Below are positions 10,696 through 20,835 of a DNA stretch of 64,000 nt, piece after piece. Position numbers and translations under genes: made by a program. The stretch is taken from positions 11,222,001-11,286,000 of the forward strand of contig NC_071329.1 of the NCBI RefSeq assembly GCF_010183535.1. The letters run 5' to 3'. The stretch is from Caenorhabditis remanei (lineage: Eukaryota > Nematoda > Chromadorea > Rhabditida > Rhabditidae). How positions within the stretch are numbered: the stretch's first letter is position 1; each line of letters starts with the position of its first letter. The notes under the pieces were generated by a model. It saw only the letters and a program-made list of their open reading frames with translations. It ran no database searches and had not been told where the DNA came from.

Positions 10696-12064
10696 GATGT
10701 CTGTTGCGTCTGAGACGTTTTGGCTCATGTTTGATATATTCGTTTCACTCAATCAAGCTACAGAACTTAAACGAAACGGTCCTATTTGAAATTCTATTTT
10801 GTAGATATTGGTTTTTGTCGTATCTATGACATTTCAACGATATCAGTTGTCCATTACAGTAGTTTCGTAGTTTTATCTGTTCAACTTGTGAACATCTTCT
10901 AGGAAACTTCAGTTGTATCTCTTAGTCTTTTCGTCAAATACATCAAACCAGTCATCAAAATCGAGATGACAAGTTACCACACATTTTATGTCTCTTCCTA
11001 TCATTTTATTCATTTGGCAACTTTTTCTACCATTGTATTTTGTTTGTCTCCTCAAATACGAGGTCAACAATAGTTTCCGCAATAAGAAATAGCGAGAATA
11101 ATTGAGAGAAAATGGACGAAAATTGTGTTAAAGCATTAGGCAAAAACCTTGAGATTTTTCCAAAAACAGTTCATGGCCATGTTTGGGCGAGATGAACTTT
11201 TGTTCAATAATGTCTCCTCGAGTAGAAAGAAAGAAGAGAAGAGTCGGGTTCAATTTGTAACTGATGAAAATATGGAAATGCAGAAAAACAGAAAAGTTTT
11301 CAGATTTCCAGACAATTTACACTAAAACTTGATTCCACTCATTCCACAAACCTGAAGTTCTTCAAACAATTTTTGTTTTACTCACAAATATCATTTTATT
11401 CAGAACGATGTCATAATTAAAATACTATAGACTAAAATGTCAGCTCCAGTTTTTTCTTGATTTCTCATGCTAGTGCTGAAGATTTCATAAAATATTCCAC
11501 GAATTGTATCCAGTTAATTGAATTGAATAGGGATGGAAATGTTACTGCAAACAATTGGAACGGGGCTCAAATTATGAAACAGGAGAACATCTAGTGGAAA
11601 ATAAAAATTGAGTTATTGAACAATAAGGGAAATAATTGCAGTGAATCTTCCAAGAGATGTTCCGTTTCCCACTACTTCGAAGATCTTATTCATGGTCTTA
11701 GAACTGTTTTGAAAAATTCTCTATTTGCAATCGTTTGCAAGTTGCTTCACTTTTTGCCGTTGATTTTTTTTAGCAAAACTAATAAAAGACATTACAGTTT
11801 TTCTCTGGTTTAAAGTTTTTGCTGACAGACATATACTGTTATCATCACTCTACAAGACACGTTCAACTAAAAATATTTAGATCTTGTCGTCTAGTTTCTT
11901 ATCATTACATACTATTTCTCCCTTCAGACAGACACTTTGTGGATTTTTTCGTACAAGGAAGTAAATTTCCAATTCTCTGTATTATTATTACAAAATGCTT
12001 TGTATAAATTGACATAATGATTTTCATTTTTGTACGTTTTTTAATAATTTCTTCGTTTTTTCTA
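10696..12064. other. Intergenic region before the thioesterase genes
   Basis: AT-rich, with no recognised gene. It ends in a strong acceptor, TTTTTTCTAG at about 12055-12064, ten bases before the thioesterase ATG, a likely trans-splice site. Confidence 0.4.
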
Positions 12065-12074
12065 GAGAGGAGTA

Positions 12075-13447
12075 ATGACGAAACCTCAGTGTTCGGTTCA
12101 GTTGCAAGGCCAGAAAATGTACACTTTCGTTCAAATCGATGAAGACACTTTCAGGTGAGTTAACTAAAAACTACTTTCTGACAGAGATGCTTTCAGAGCT
12201 GAATACTTATTCCATGCACGTCAAAATCCAAATGGAGCTGCTTACGGTGGATTGATATTCTCTCAAGCATTTGCTGCAGCTGAGAGAACTGTTCCGGAGG
12301 AATTCAAACCGAATTCTGTTCATTCCTATTTTGTTTCGGCAGGTGGGTGACGATACGAGTAATAACAAAGAGATCACTCTGGAATTATTCATTTGAATTC
12401 ATAGGTGTTCTCTTTATCAAATCTGGAGTCAAGTTCTTATCATGAAACACTCTTAAAATAGTATTGAATATTGTTTTTCACGTAGCACCAACCAACATGT
12501 TAATAAAACTTTTCCTGGTTTTCAGTGATCTATACAATCCCTGTAATATACAAAGTGAGAAGAATCAGGGATGGAAAAGGATTCATAACGAGAACAGTTG
12601 AAGCGATACAGAAAGACAAAACTTGTTTTTTACTTCAAGTTTCATTTCACAAGGTTTCAAATATAACGGCGAGTCAAGTAACATTAATTTATATTTCAGC
12701 CTGAAAAAGACGGCATGATTCATCAAGATGTGATGCCTAAAGTTCCGAAACCAGAGACATTGATGAGCATGAAAGAAGCTGTGATATCAACGAAGAAGCT
12801 CGTGACGGAAGGTGGTCTTGTACTGAAGCCTGCCATGTTGAATAGATTGATGAAGTTGGATAATAAAGCATATGTAACCAACAATGACATGTTTGAGGTG
12901 AGGAGGTGTGGAATGTTTAAAAAAAGAATGTTCCGAATTTCAGGCGAGATGCACAAATCTAGGAAACTGGTATGGATACTCGAGTGATTTGAAACCAGAA
13001 CTTTGTGTCTGGATGAAAACAAGAGAATCAATAAACGACGATGAGAAACTTCACAGGTTAGTTTTACTCAAAAATGTTGATTTTCAGAATTCTAACATTT
13101 CAGATGGTTGCTAGCTTGTATGAGTGATGCGATCCTCATTCCTGCTGCAATGTCAGCTCATTTTTCGTATGTTTCATCTTATTTTGACGATTCAAAAAAA
13201 AGAAAACTATTATTTCAGACAAGGATTTGAAGACAATCTACATGTTTCACTGGATCATTGTCTTTATTTTCATTCTCACGAGTTTCGAGTAGATGACTGG
13301 TTTCTTTTTGAATGTAAATCTACCGTATCATCTGGAGGAAGAGCTTTCATAAATGGAAGAATATGGAGAAAAGATGGAAAATTGATTGCCAGCTGTCAGC
13401 AGGAAGCAATTATTCGAGGAAAAGATGGTCAAATCTCGAAACTCTGA
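12075..13447 (+). CDS. Peroxisomal acyl-CoA thioesterase II (ACOT8/TesB type)
   Basis: Seven exons in phase: 12075-12154, 12197-12342, 12526-12653, 12700-12897, 12944-13056, 13104-13166 and 13219-13447, giving 318 residues, about the family length. It is a double hotdog protein: GAAYGGLIFSQA in the first hotdog, SLDHCLYFH and LFECKS in the second, then SCQQEA. The Asp, Ser and Gln of these three motifs match the catalytic triad of ACOT8. The C-terminus is SKL, a type 1 peroxisomal signal. It would hydrolyse acyl-CoAs to free acid and CoA in peroxisomes. A TTTTTTCTAG acceptor upstream suggests SL trans-splicing. It corresponds to one of the C. elegans pair C17C3.1/C17C3.3 as I recall. Confidence 0.9.
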
Positions 13448-13970
13448 ACTGAATATGTTTTTCTAATTGGAAAATTTTCTTTCCAGTTTGTTATAATGAA
13501 CAAATATAAATCATTTCGGTGTTTTAGCAGAAGCATCTTTCAAACTCGCTGGATCAGAGAGTGTATATCAAACACTTTTCAAATTAAGAAAATTGTTTTG
13601 AGAGGTTGCTCTGTGACAGTTTCTGATACCACCACTCATTCGTATTTTAAAATTATGGTCGCACTCGTTATTCCCTAAAAAACATACATTACTGAACATT
13701 TTCCCAGAGGCGTTAACTCCCAAGAAACCCCAATAAACTACGTTTATGAGTACAATGTACTCACTGTTCACAGACCATACATCCCAGATCACCCACCCAT
13801 TTGACCCCTCTCACCCTATGTTTTCTCATCATTTCATCACTTTCTAATGTCTGCGTTTCTTCTGTATATAAACTGACTCGAACTTCTTGTTTTTTGCACT
13901 TTTCTGTGTATGAACGTGTAGTTTTCAGTTCTTCGATTCTTCTCATTTCTATCTTTTATTCTTTTCAAAA
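13448..13970. other. Spacer and promoter between the two thioesterase genes
   Basis: Holds the 3' end of the first thioesterase and the promoter of the second, with a TATATAAACTG TATA-like box near 13864-13874. No gene seen. Confidence 0.4.
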
Positions 13971-15405
13971 ATGTCTTTTGTTAGAAAGCTTCTTCCGATT
14001 GCTACGGCTACTATTTCAAGAAGAACGTAAGTTTTCTAAAAGATATTTCAGTAGTATTCGGTACACTATAGCCCTAGAATCCTTCAAAAACAGTTGTCAG
14101 TCACAAATTAGACTACAAAGAAAGAGTGCATACATGTGTGAAACACACAGAGAAAACTACAGAATACTACAATCGGAAACATTTAGATAAGAATCTGGCA
14201 AGTAGTGCAACCATCCTCTTTTTCTCTTTTTCATTCACATTTTGTCATTTTTATTGTTTCAGAATAATGACTGCTGTTCCTTTGAGGTCAGAATTCAAAA
14301 AAGTGGAAAACTATCAGAATATTGCCAACCGATTCTTTGATTTCACTGAAGTTGACAAAGACTCTTTTAGGTTTGATTTGTATATTTCTTTACTATTTCA
14401 AGCATGACCTGATTTCAGTCCTGCTACTCTGTCAAATGGACGTCAAGCTCACCATGGAGCTGCTTACGGTGGACTAATATTCTCTCAAGCTATGGCAGCA
14501 GCGGAAAAAACAGTTGAAGAAAAGTTCAAACCACATTCAACTCATTCGTATTTCATCTTGAACGGTTAGTTTACAATTTAGGGAATTTTATATTCTTTTC
14601 ACAGTCTGAAGATTTATTTTCAGTCGACACAAAAGAACCAATATCGTACAATGTTCGTCGTATTCGTGATGGAAGATCTTTCATAACTCGAACTGTCGAA
14701 GCAGTTCAAAAAGAAAAAGTGTGCTTTGTACTGCAATGCTCGTTCCACGTGGAAGAGAAAAGCTCAATAATCCATCAATCGGAAATGCCAAAAGTGCCAT
14801 GTCCAGAAGTATTAATGAGTATGAGAGATGCTGTTCCTTACATGAAAAGTCTTGTTGAAAAAGGAGAAGTGACTCCACCACCTGCAATGCTTCAAAGACT
14901 TCAATCATATGATTCAAAAGTCTATTCCGATGATCTGGATCTTTTTGAAATGAGATGTACTAATTTGGGAAATTATTATGGATTTGCAAGTGATCAGAAA
15001 CCAGAATTACACTTTTGGATGAGAGCAAGAGGTGATTTGCCGAATGATGAGAGATTACACAGGTTAGTTGAAATTCTCATTTTTAAAATTCTCTACGAAT
15101 TTCTGAATTTCAGATGGCTGATTGCATACAACAGTGATTCTCTGCTTGTTTCAACTGCCGTCAGTCCTCACTATACAAATGGTTTCATGCCTTCAATGCT
15201 TTTCTCTCTTGATCATTGTGTTTGGTTCCACAAATCAGAAGTCAAAGCAGATGAATGGCTTCTTTTCGAATGTAAATCTCGCATCGCATCTGGATCAAGA
15301 GCAACAATTGAAGGAAGAATCTGGAGAAGAGATGGAGTTTTAATTGCAAGTTGTCAACAAGAAGCTCTCGTCAGAAGTAAATCAGACGATCCATCCAAAT
15401 TGTAG
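13971..15405 (+). CDS. Acyl-CoA thioesterase II paralogue with mitochondrial-like N-terminus and SKL C-terminus
   Basis: Exons are 13971-14026, 14263-14370, 14419-14564, 14624-15062 and 15114-15405, all in phase, giving 346 residues. The hotdog motifs of the upstream gene are repeated: HHGAAYGGLIFSQA, SLDHCVWFH, LFECKS, SCQQEA. The C-terminus is SKL. It differs by an added first exon encoding MSFVRKLLPIATATISRR, an Arg/Ser-rich, acid-free stretch like a mitochondrial presequence. A second ATG lies at 14267, directly behind the exon 2 acceptor, and would give a form lacking it. Intron sites shared with the neighbour show tandem duplication. Exons 4-6 and the last pair of the neighbour are fused here into two exons. 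Confidence 0.88.
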
Positions 15406-17292
15406 AACTCTTTTTTCTTAGACAAATATCATTTTCTCTGTATATAAAGATGTGTTGATACAAAATGTGTTTTTTCAAACAGCAGAGAGACGGCATCAGA
15501 ACTCTTCAAAAATGGTATGATTTTTAAGATAACATTGTACTTCATCAACTCTCCGCCTCTTCTTTTTTCCAAACTTTCTCCCTATTTTCCATACAATTTT
15601 TGCGTGAGTCAACATCACAAGGCAACACTTTCTCTGTGTCTCTTCATCTCAAATTCTCTTTCATTCCGGTCCGGTTTCACGCCAAGACAGTCGGAAGGCT
15701 CACTAGAGAAAGTGAGCAACTTGACACCTGTGAAGAGTCAATGTATCGGAGAAAAAACTGATTGATATATCAGATTAATTGGATTGGAAGTGAACCGGAT
15801 ATCAGTTGGGAGGAGGTATCAGTGAAAAAGTAGGAATCAAAGTTTGACAAATGAATAGTGTGAATGAATAGTACTCTTGGAATATCTGGCACATTCAAAA
15901 TGTCTGCATTCAGATTCGAACATTATGAGAATATCTCAAATCCGAACAAATCTGAATGAGAACTGGTCTCTAACTAGCAACCAATAATAGATAAATTTCA
16001 CCAATTCAGAGATTTTATTAGGTACATCGAGAGCTATTAAAGGCATGTCTTTTTCAGCTTAGATTTTTAATTTTTACCACTTTTTATCAAATTCAGCGCC
16101 AAAAAAGAAACAGTAATCGAGTTTTCGAAAGATCATCGGAACAAAATATTATGTGTCTTATGACTCCATTCACTTCTAAAGTTCGACTTTCTTTTTTCCA
16201 TTATTCTTATATTTACTCAGCTCTCCGTGTCCCTTTCTCTCTCAAGTATATCCAATTTCTGAATTTAATCTTGATCCATGATTCGTTAACCTTCAGGTAC
16301 ATTTTTCAACGGAGTGAAATCTCTCTTTGCTCGGATGAGTTGTAGTTTGATCGGATGCGGAAATCAAGAAGATGCGACTGTAGGAAAAAAACGGAGAGAA
16401 CAGAAAAAACTATATTTATAAGAACGCAAATATTAACATTATGAGTGTTTGGAATTGATGCATAACCGAAAAGAAAATGGGAAAGACCGAAGATTGTGGG
16501 AAAATGTTGGGACAATGAGATAAAAACAAGAGTTGAGTTTACTACGCTGCGATTGATCATGAAACCCAATATTGTTTGATTGATGAGATCTTCAAATTAA
16601 TGCAAAAAATTAATCTTTTCGAAACCTCCTGACTACAGTATCTATCGTTTTTGAAGTCCTTGAGTTCATTTCAGCCAAAACGTATTGCCTTCACTACCAG
16701 ATGTTCTCCAAACATATTAATTTCAAGTGCATTTCCACATGATCTTTTTATTTTTTGTTTCCCTCTTTCAGAGAACTCAAATATGTGCAAAATCTATTCA
16801 ATATGTTGCCAAATGCACACAATTGTCCATAGTTTGTTCACTTTCACATTCCTCCAGACCTTTTTTTCTTCCCCCGTCAAGCTTATTCTGCCACGGAGAC
16901 CTTTTTGCTGCCATCTTCTGCCATGTCGCACCCAGTTAGAACAAATCTATTGTTCTGAATGACCATTCCTCCTTCTTTTTTCTTCATGCACACGTGGATT
17001 GTTTGGTCAGTCCAAGACGTTGGGGAGTCTCTCCGTAAGTAGTCGGACACACAAGAAAGGACAAAAGTGATGGGAAATTTGAGAAAAACACAAAAGAACA
17101 CAAGACATGTTTAGGTTTCGGATGCTCTCAATGATGATGTTGATTATGATGAAATAACATGACAAGTGTCTTTTTTAAGTACAATGATATGGTGTCTGGT
17201 TCATTAAAGGAGGACTGAAGTCATATTTTTCCTTTCCGATACTTCAGAACATTCTCAGAAACTTTAGTTTGTGACGCATATGCTAAAATCGC
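15406..17292. other. Intergenic region
   Basis: AT-rich, with short chance ORFs on both strands and none that I recognise. AT-rich polyadenylation-like signals follow the thioesterase stop. Confidence 0.35.
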
Positions 17293-17520
17293 TCTAAACG
17301 CCACAGTTCCCATTCTCCTGACTGAAAAGGAGCTGTGGTGGAAGAGTTTTCCAGCGCGTACGTGTAGTCCTCCTGAACAAGATTTTTGCTCAATTCCTCG
17401 TTTCATCCCCTTTTCTAACGAGCTGTGAAAAATCTTGTCCGAGAGGACTTCACGGGCGCGAAAAAACTCTTCCACCAAAGCTCCTTTTCAATCAGGAGAA
17501 CGAAAATTGTGACGTTTAGA
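17293..17520. repeat. Foldback (imperfect inverted repeat) element
   Basis: The left arm, 17293-17389, begins TCTAAACGCCACAG. The right arm, about 17424-17520, ends GTGACGTTTAGA. The arms pair over about 90 bases with mismatches (for example AAAAGGAGCTGTGGTGGAAG against CTTCCACCAAAGCTCCTTTT), leaving a loop of about 35 bases. It sits 135 bp from the tRNA gene. It is a MITE-like or foldback element with no ORF. Confidence 0.6.
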
Positions 17521-17654
17521 CCAATTTTAAGCGAACTTATTGATGTATGTTTTAAATCTACATTGTGCTTGGAGCCCTTCATTAGAAACTTCCACTTAAA
17601 GGATACTGTAAAAATCGATGTCACTGAAAATTGTTCGAAAATATTCTAAAAAAT

Positions 17655-17727
17655 AGGTCCTAGCCGGGTTCGAACCGGCGATCTTCTGCGTGTAAAGCAG
17701 ACGTGATAACCACTACACCATAGGACC
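17655..17727 (-). tRNA. tRNA-Val (anticodon UAC)
   Basis: 73 nt on the minus strand. The 7-bp acceptor stem is GGTCCTA/TAGGACC, the D-arm contains GTGTAGTGGTTATCAC, and the anticodon loop TTTACAC gives anticodon TAC. The TPsiC arm is GCCGG-TTCGAAC-CCGGC. There is no intron. A run of T follows on the minus strand (17648-17653) as a Pol III terminator. Internal A and B boxes are intact, so the gene is probably active. Confidence 0.95.
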
Positions 17728-17911
17728 CACAGAAATTCATGTTCGATGTTGGTCGCTATATGACAAACAACTAGGTCACAGAGTGTGAAGAGAGAGAGAA
17801 GTGAGGGAGGCGAGAGAAGTAAAATGGAGAGAATAAGTAGGCAGAGATGGACATTGAAGTGAGTCGGGATGAGAAGGTGCATTCACGGAGAAGAATGCTA
17901 GGCGAGGAATG
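17728..17911. other. 5' flank of the tRNA gene
   Basis: Purine-rich spacer between the tRNA and the target duplication of the GGCCCG element. No gene seen. Confidence 0.35.
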
Positions 17912-17919
17912 GAATATAC

Positions 17920-18684
17920 CATACTTGTCAAAAATCGGGCCGGCCCGGCTCGGCCCGTCGGCCCGGATTCAAAAATTTGTACTCATTTTGTAACACAATT
18001 TTCTGAAATTTTTCGAAAATTTAGAGTAAAAATGCTTAAATTATCATACATATTTATTATCGACATAAAAAAGTTCCGACATTTTTTCCTCGTCGGTGTT
18101 TGCGGACTCAAGCCAAAATTATCAAATTTTGGCTTGAGTCCGCAAACACCGAGGGGGAAAAAATGTCGGAACTTTTTTGTTGCGACAATACCTTTTTATT
18201 GAATTTTGAAGTTTTATTCAAAAACTTTTTTTTTCAAAAAATTTCCAAAAAAACCATAAAAATTTCCAAAAAAACATCAAATTTTCAAAAATGTTTCAAA
18301 AACTGTTTCAAAACGGGCCGAGCGGGCCGGGCCGGGCCGAGATTTTTCCTGATTTTGAAATATACCATACTTGCAAAATATCGGCCCGGCCGGTAGAGAA
18401 AGTTACCGGCCCGGCCCGGCCCGGTCGGCCCGGAGTCAAAAAATGAGCACAATTTTTTCACAAAATTTTTCGAAATTATTTAAAATTTTCATCAAAAATC
18501 GTCAAAAATCCTATGTGCACTTGAGTTTTATCGATATGTAAAAACATAGTCGAAAATTCGACTTTTTTGCGAAAAAATCAAAAAAATTTTCAAAAAAATT
18601 CAAAATTTCAAATTTTTGTACTGTGACCCGGGCCGGGCCGGTGAAAATTCTTAAATCGGCACGGCCCGGCTCGTTGCAAGTATG
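17920..18684. mobile_element. Two adjacent hAT-like GGCCCG elements
   Basis: The first copy begins CATACTTGTCA at 17920 with GGCCCG arrays at both ends (17940-17975, 18313-18342), but its right terminus is degraded. The second copy, 18366-18684, is complete, with ends CATACTTGCAA and TTGCAAGTATG. GAATATAC occurs at 17912-17919 and 18685-18692, and GAAATATAC precedes the second copy, so the 8-bp target duplication is visible. Relatives of the element at 735-1130. No transposase is present. Confidence 0.7.
18057..18189. repeat. Near-perfect hairpin nested in the GGCCCG element
   Basis: Arms of about 63 bases run from ATTATCGACATAAAAAAG to TTTTTTGTTGCGACAAT and meet at an AATT-rich centre near 18122. 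The central part CGGTGTTTGCGGACTCAAGCC pairs exactly. The core CGGTGTTTGCGGACT and the end motif (A)TTGTCG also occur in the hairpin at 38096-38205, so these are two members of one family. Confidence 0.75.
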
Positions 18685-18692
18685 GAATATAC

Positions 18693-19255
18693 CATGGGGC
18701 TGAAATGGGAGATACGAAACAAATAAGTATGGTACAATGGAATTGTGGAGTGTGGCCGTTCCAAAAAGTTAACAATGATCATTTGAAGTAGATTTTTGAG
18801 AAGTGAGAAGCCATGTTTCAAAATTTTTTAATTAAAACTACATTGCTTCGTATGCAGTTTGCTCAAAGTTTTGGTTGTGTTTTACTAAAACTCGTTTATC
18901 TGCAGTTGAGACTGAAAATGAGTCATCATAAGTTTTTTGAAAAGAGTAATTGGATATGAATGCGTTCGAAAATTGTTCAAGTACGTATTGTTATTCAAAC
19001 TAGATATCATTCTGACTCATAAAGAGACACCAACCTTTGACACTCCTTCAACCGAATCTCACATTCCATTCATTATTCATAGACATTAGACGGAGCAAAA
19101 AACTGTCAAAAAACCTGAATTTGACACTTCACACGTAACTTTTCATCCTCATCTTGCCCTCCGGAAATTTTGTGCGCTCCGTGAAAAAGGAGGCGGCAGG
19201 ATGGGCGGTACGGCGGCGGCGGCGGAAAAGGGACGGAACTCGGGGAGCAGTGGAG
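18693..19255. other. Intergenic region and promoter of the Ala/Pro-rich secreted protein gene
   Basis: AT-rich, then locally GC-rich (about 19190-19250). It ends in a TATAAAA box at about 19256, 60 bp before the ATG at 19316. No gene seen. Confidence 0.4.
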
Positions 19256-19315
19256 TATAAAATGAGATGAATGGCAACAAATACTCATCAAGCTTCTCGC
19301 TTTTCCCATCAAAAA

Positions 19316-20605
19316 ATGTTTGGAAAAGTATTGACGACTTCGATTCTGATTGCGTTGACTTTTGCTGCGCCTTCAACTGGTAAGATTTTTGAAATGAGTT
19401 ATCTTCTTCTTCATGAGTTTAACTGATACTGTTTTTCACCTTTTCTTATTCTATTCTAACTCTTTCTAGATAATATAGAGTTCCAAACCAACATTCGGAG
19501 TCTATTTTCCTTCCTAAGTAATTTCTGAACCCGAAATTCTATGAGATTTTATTTTTTAACTTTATAAAAACACTAGCCTTAATATTAGAATAACATTAAA
19601 TGTATAATCGCATCACTAGAAATTCCCATAATTTTCTCAAATTTCCAGAAGAAGGCAAAAGCAGCAAACGTCGTCAATACATTACTCCACTCGCTGGAGC
19701 TGCTCAAGTCCCACGCAATCCAGTGTTCTTCGCACCACCAGCTCTTCCAGTAGCTGCTGCTCCAGCCTTTGTCCGTCCAGCATTCGCTCCAGTTCCAGTT
19801 GCAGCTGCACCAGCTTTAGTTCGCCCAGCTTTTGCTCCAGTCCCAGTTGCTGCTGCCCCAGCGATTCCAGTTGCCGCTCCTCCAATGCTTCAACAACCAG
19901 CTGTTGTTGCTCCAGTTGTTGCTCCAGTTGGACAATGCCCAGGAGGACCATCTCTTCCAATTGAGTGTGATCCAAAAAGACCATGGCCACAATGCCCACC
20001 ACAATCATACTGTTATGCTACCAACTCTGTTGATATTGGGCCATATTTCTGCTGTCCAATCTGTAAGTGACGGAGAAAAACTAGATAGAATTCTCCTCTT
20101 GTAATTTTATAACCTTACATGCAACATCTCATTTGAAAAAGGTGTGAATAGGGAAATACGCAACCGCATTTGTCAACAAAAAGCGACCAGATTTTTTGAG
20201 GAAGACTTCCGGGGGCAGTCAATATTTGCTTATTTCTGAATAGTGATTCTTCCGGTACAATAGAAATCTTCAGAAACATTCATCTATATCTTAAAATGAA
20301 TTTTTCATCTTCGCAGGGTCAACTTATGGAGCTGCCTGGCGTCCAGCTACTCCATTCTACAACTACGTTCCACCAGTTCCAGCCAACTGGCCAGATGTTG
20401 CTAGAATGACCGCTAACTGGCCAGCTGCTGCCGTTGCCATGCCACTCAAGGCCCGTAAGCAACAGAAAAATGAAGGAGACGACGAGGAGACGGAAGATGA
20501 GCAAAAGATAGGATCAGCCATCGATGGATGGGTTGAGCGTCAAGCTAAATTGGTTAGTTTTGGAAGGTTTCAATAATCTAGAAATAATGATTTCATTTTC
20601 AGTAA
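19316..20605 (+). CDS. Secreted Ala/Pro-rich protein with cysteine module
   Basis: Exons are 19316-19379, 19649-20062, 20317-20552 and 20603-20605, giving 238 residues. The start follows TATAAAA by 60 bp and encodes a signal peptide (residues 1-17). A dibasic KRR site follows at about residue 30. Next comes a low-complexity block with PVAAAPA and FAPVPVAAAP repeats. A Cys-rich stretch follows, with QCPGG, IECDPKRPWPQCPP, YCYA and FCCPIC. The tail has two ANWP repeats and ends acidic (GDDEETEDE). The last exon carries only the stop codon before the 3' UTR. The layout resembles extracellular matrix or cuticle-associated nematode proteins; I do not recognise the family. Confidence 0.8.
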
Positions 20606-20835
20606 ACGAAACAAACGACAAGGGAAAAATTGAATTCCCATTCCAGTATCTGTACAAATTGCGAACCCAGTAATATTTATTGTATTATGAACGCTTAATT
20701 GCCAATTGTTTTCTAGTATTACCTCTTTGAAATTTGCCTTTTTCATATACTACGACACATCGACAAACAGTATTTTTGGTATTATTTCAAATGAAAACAT
20801 TCTTTTTCAATTTGTTTTATAACCAGCACATATTA

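Noticed and set aside
19682..20008. Leu/Gln-rich minus-strand frame
   Set aside because: Antisense of the Ala/Pro-rich repeat exon, which has a signal peptide, TATA box and splice sites on the plus strand.
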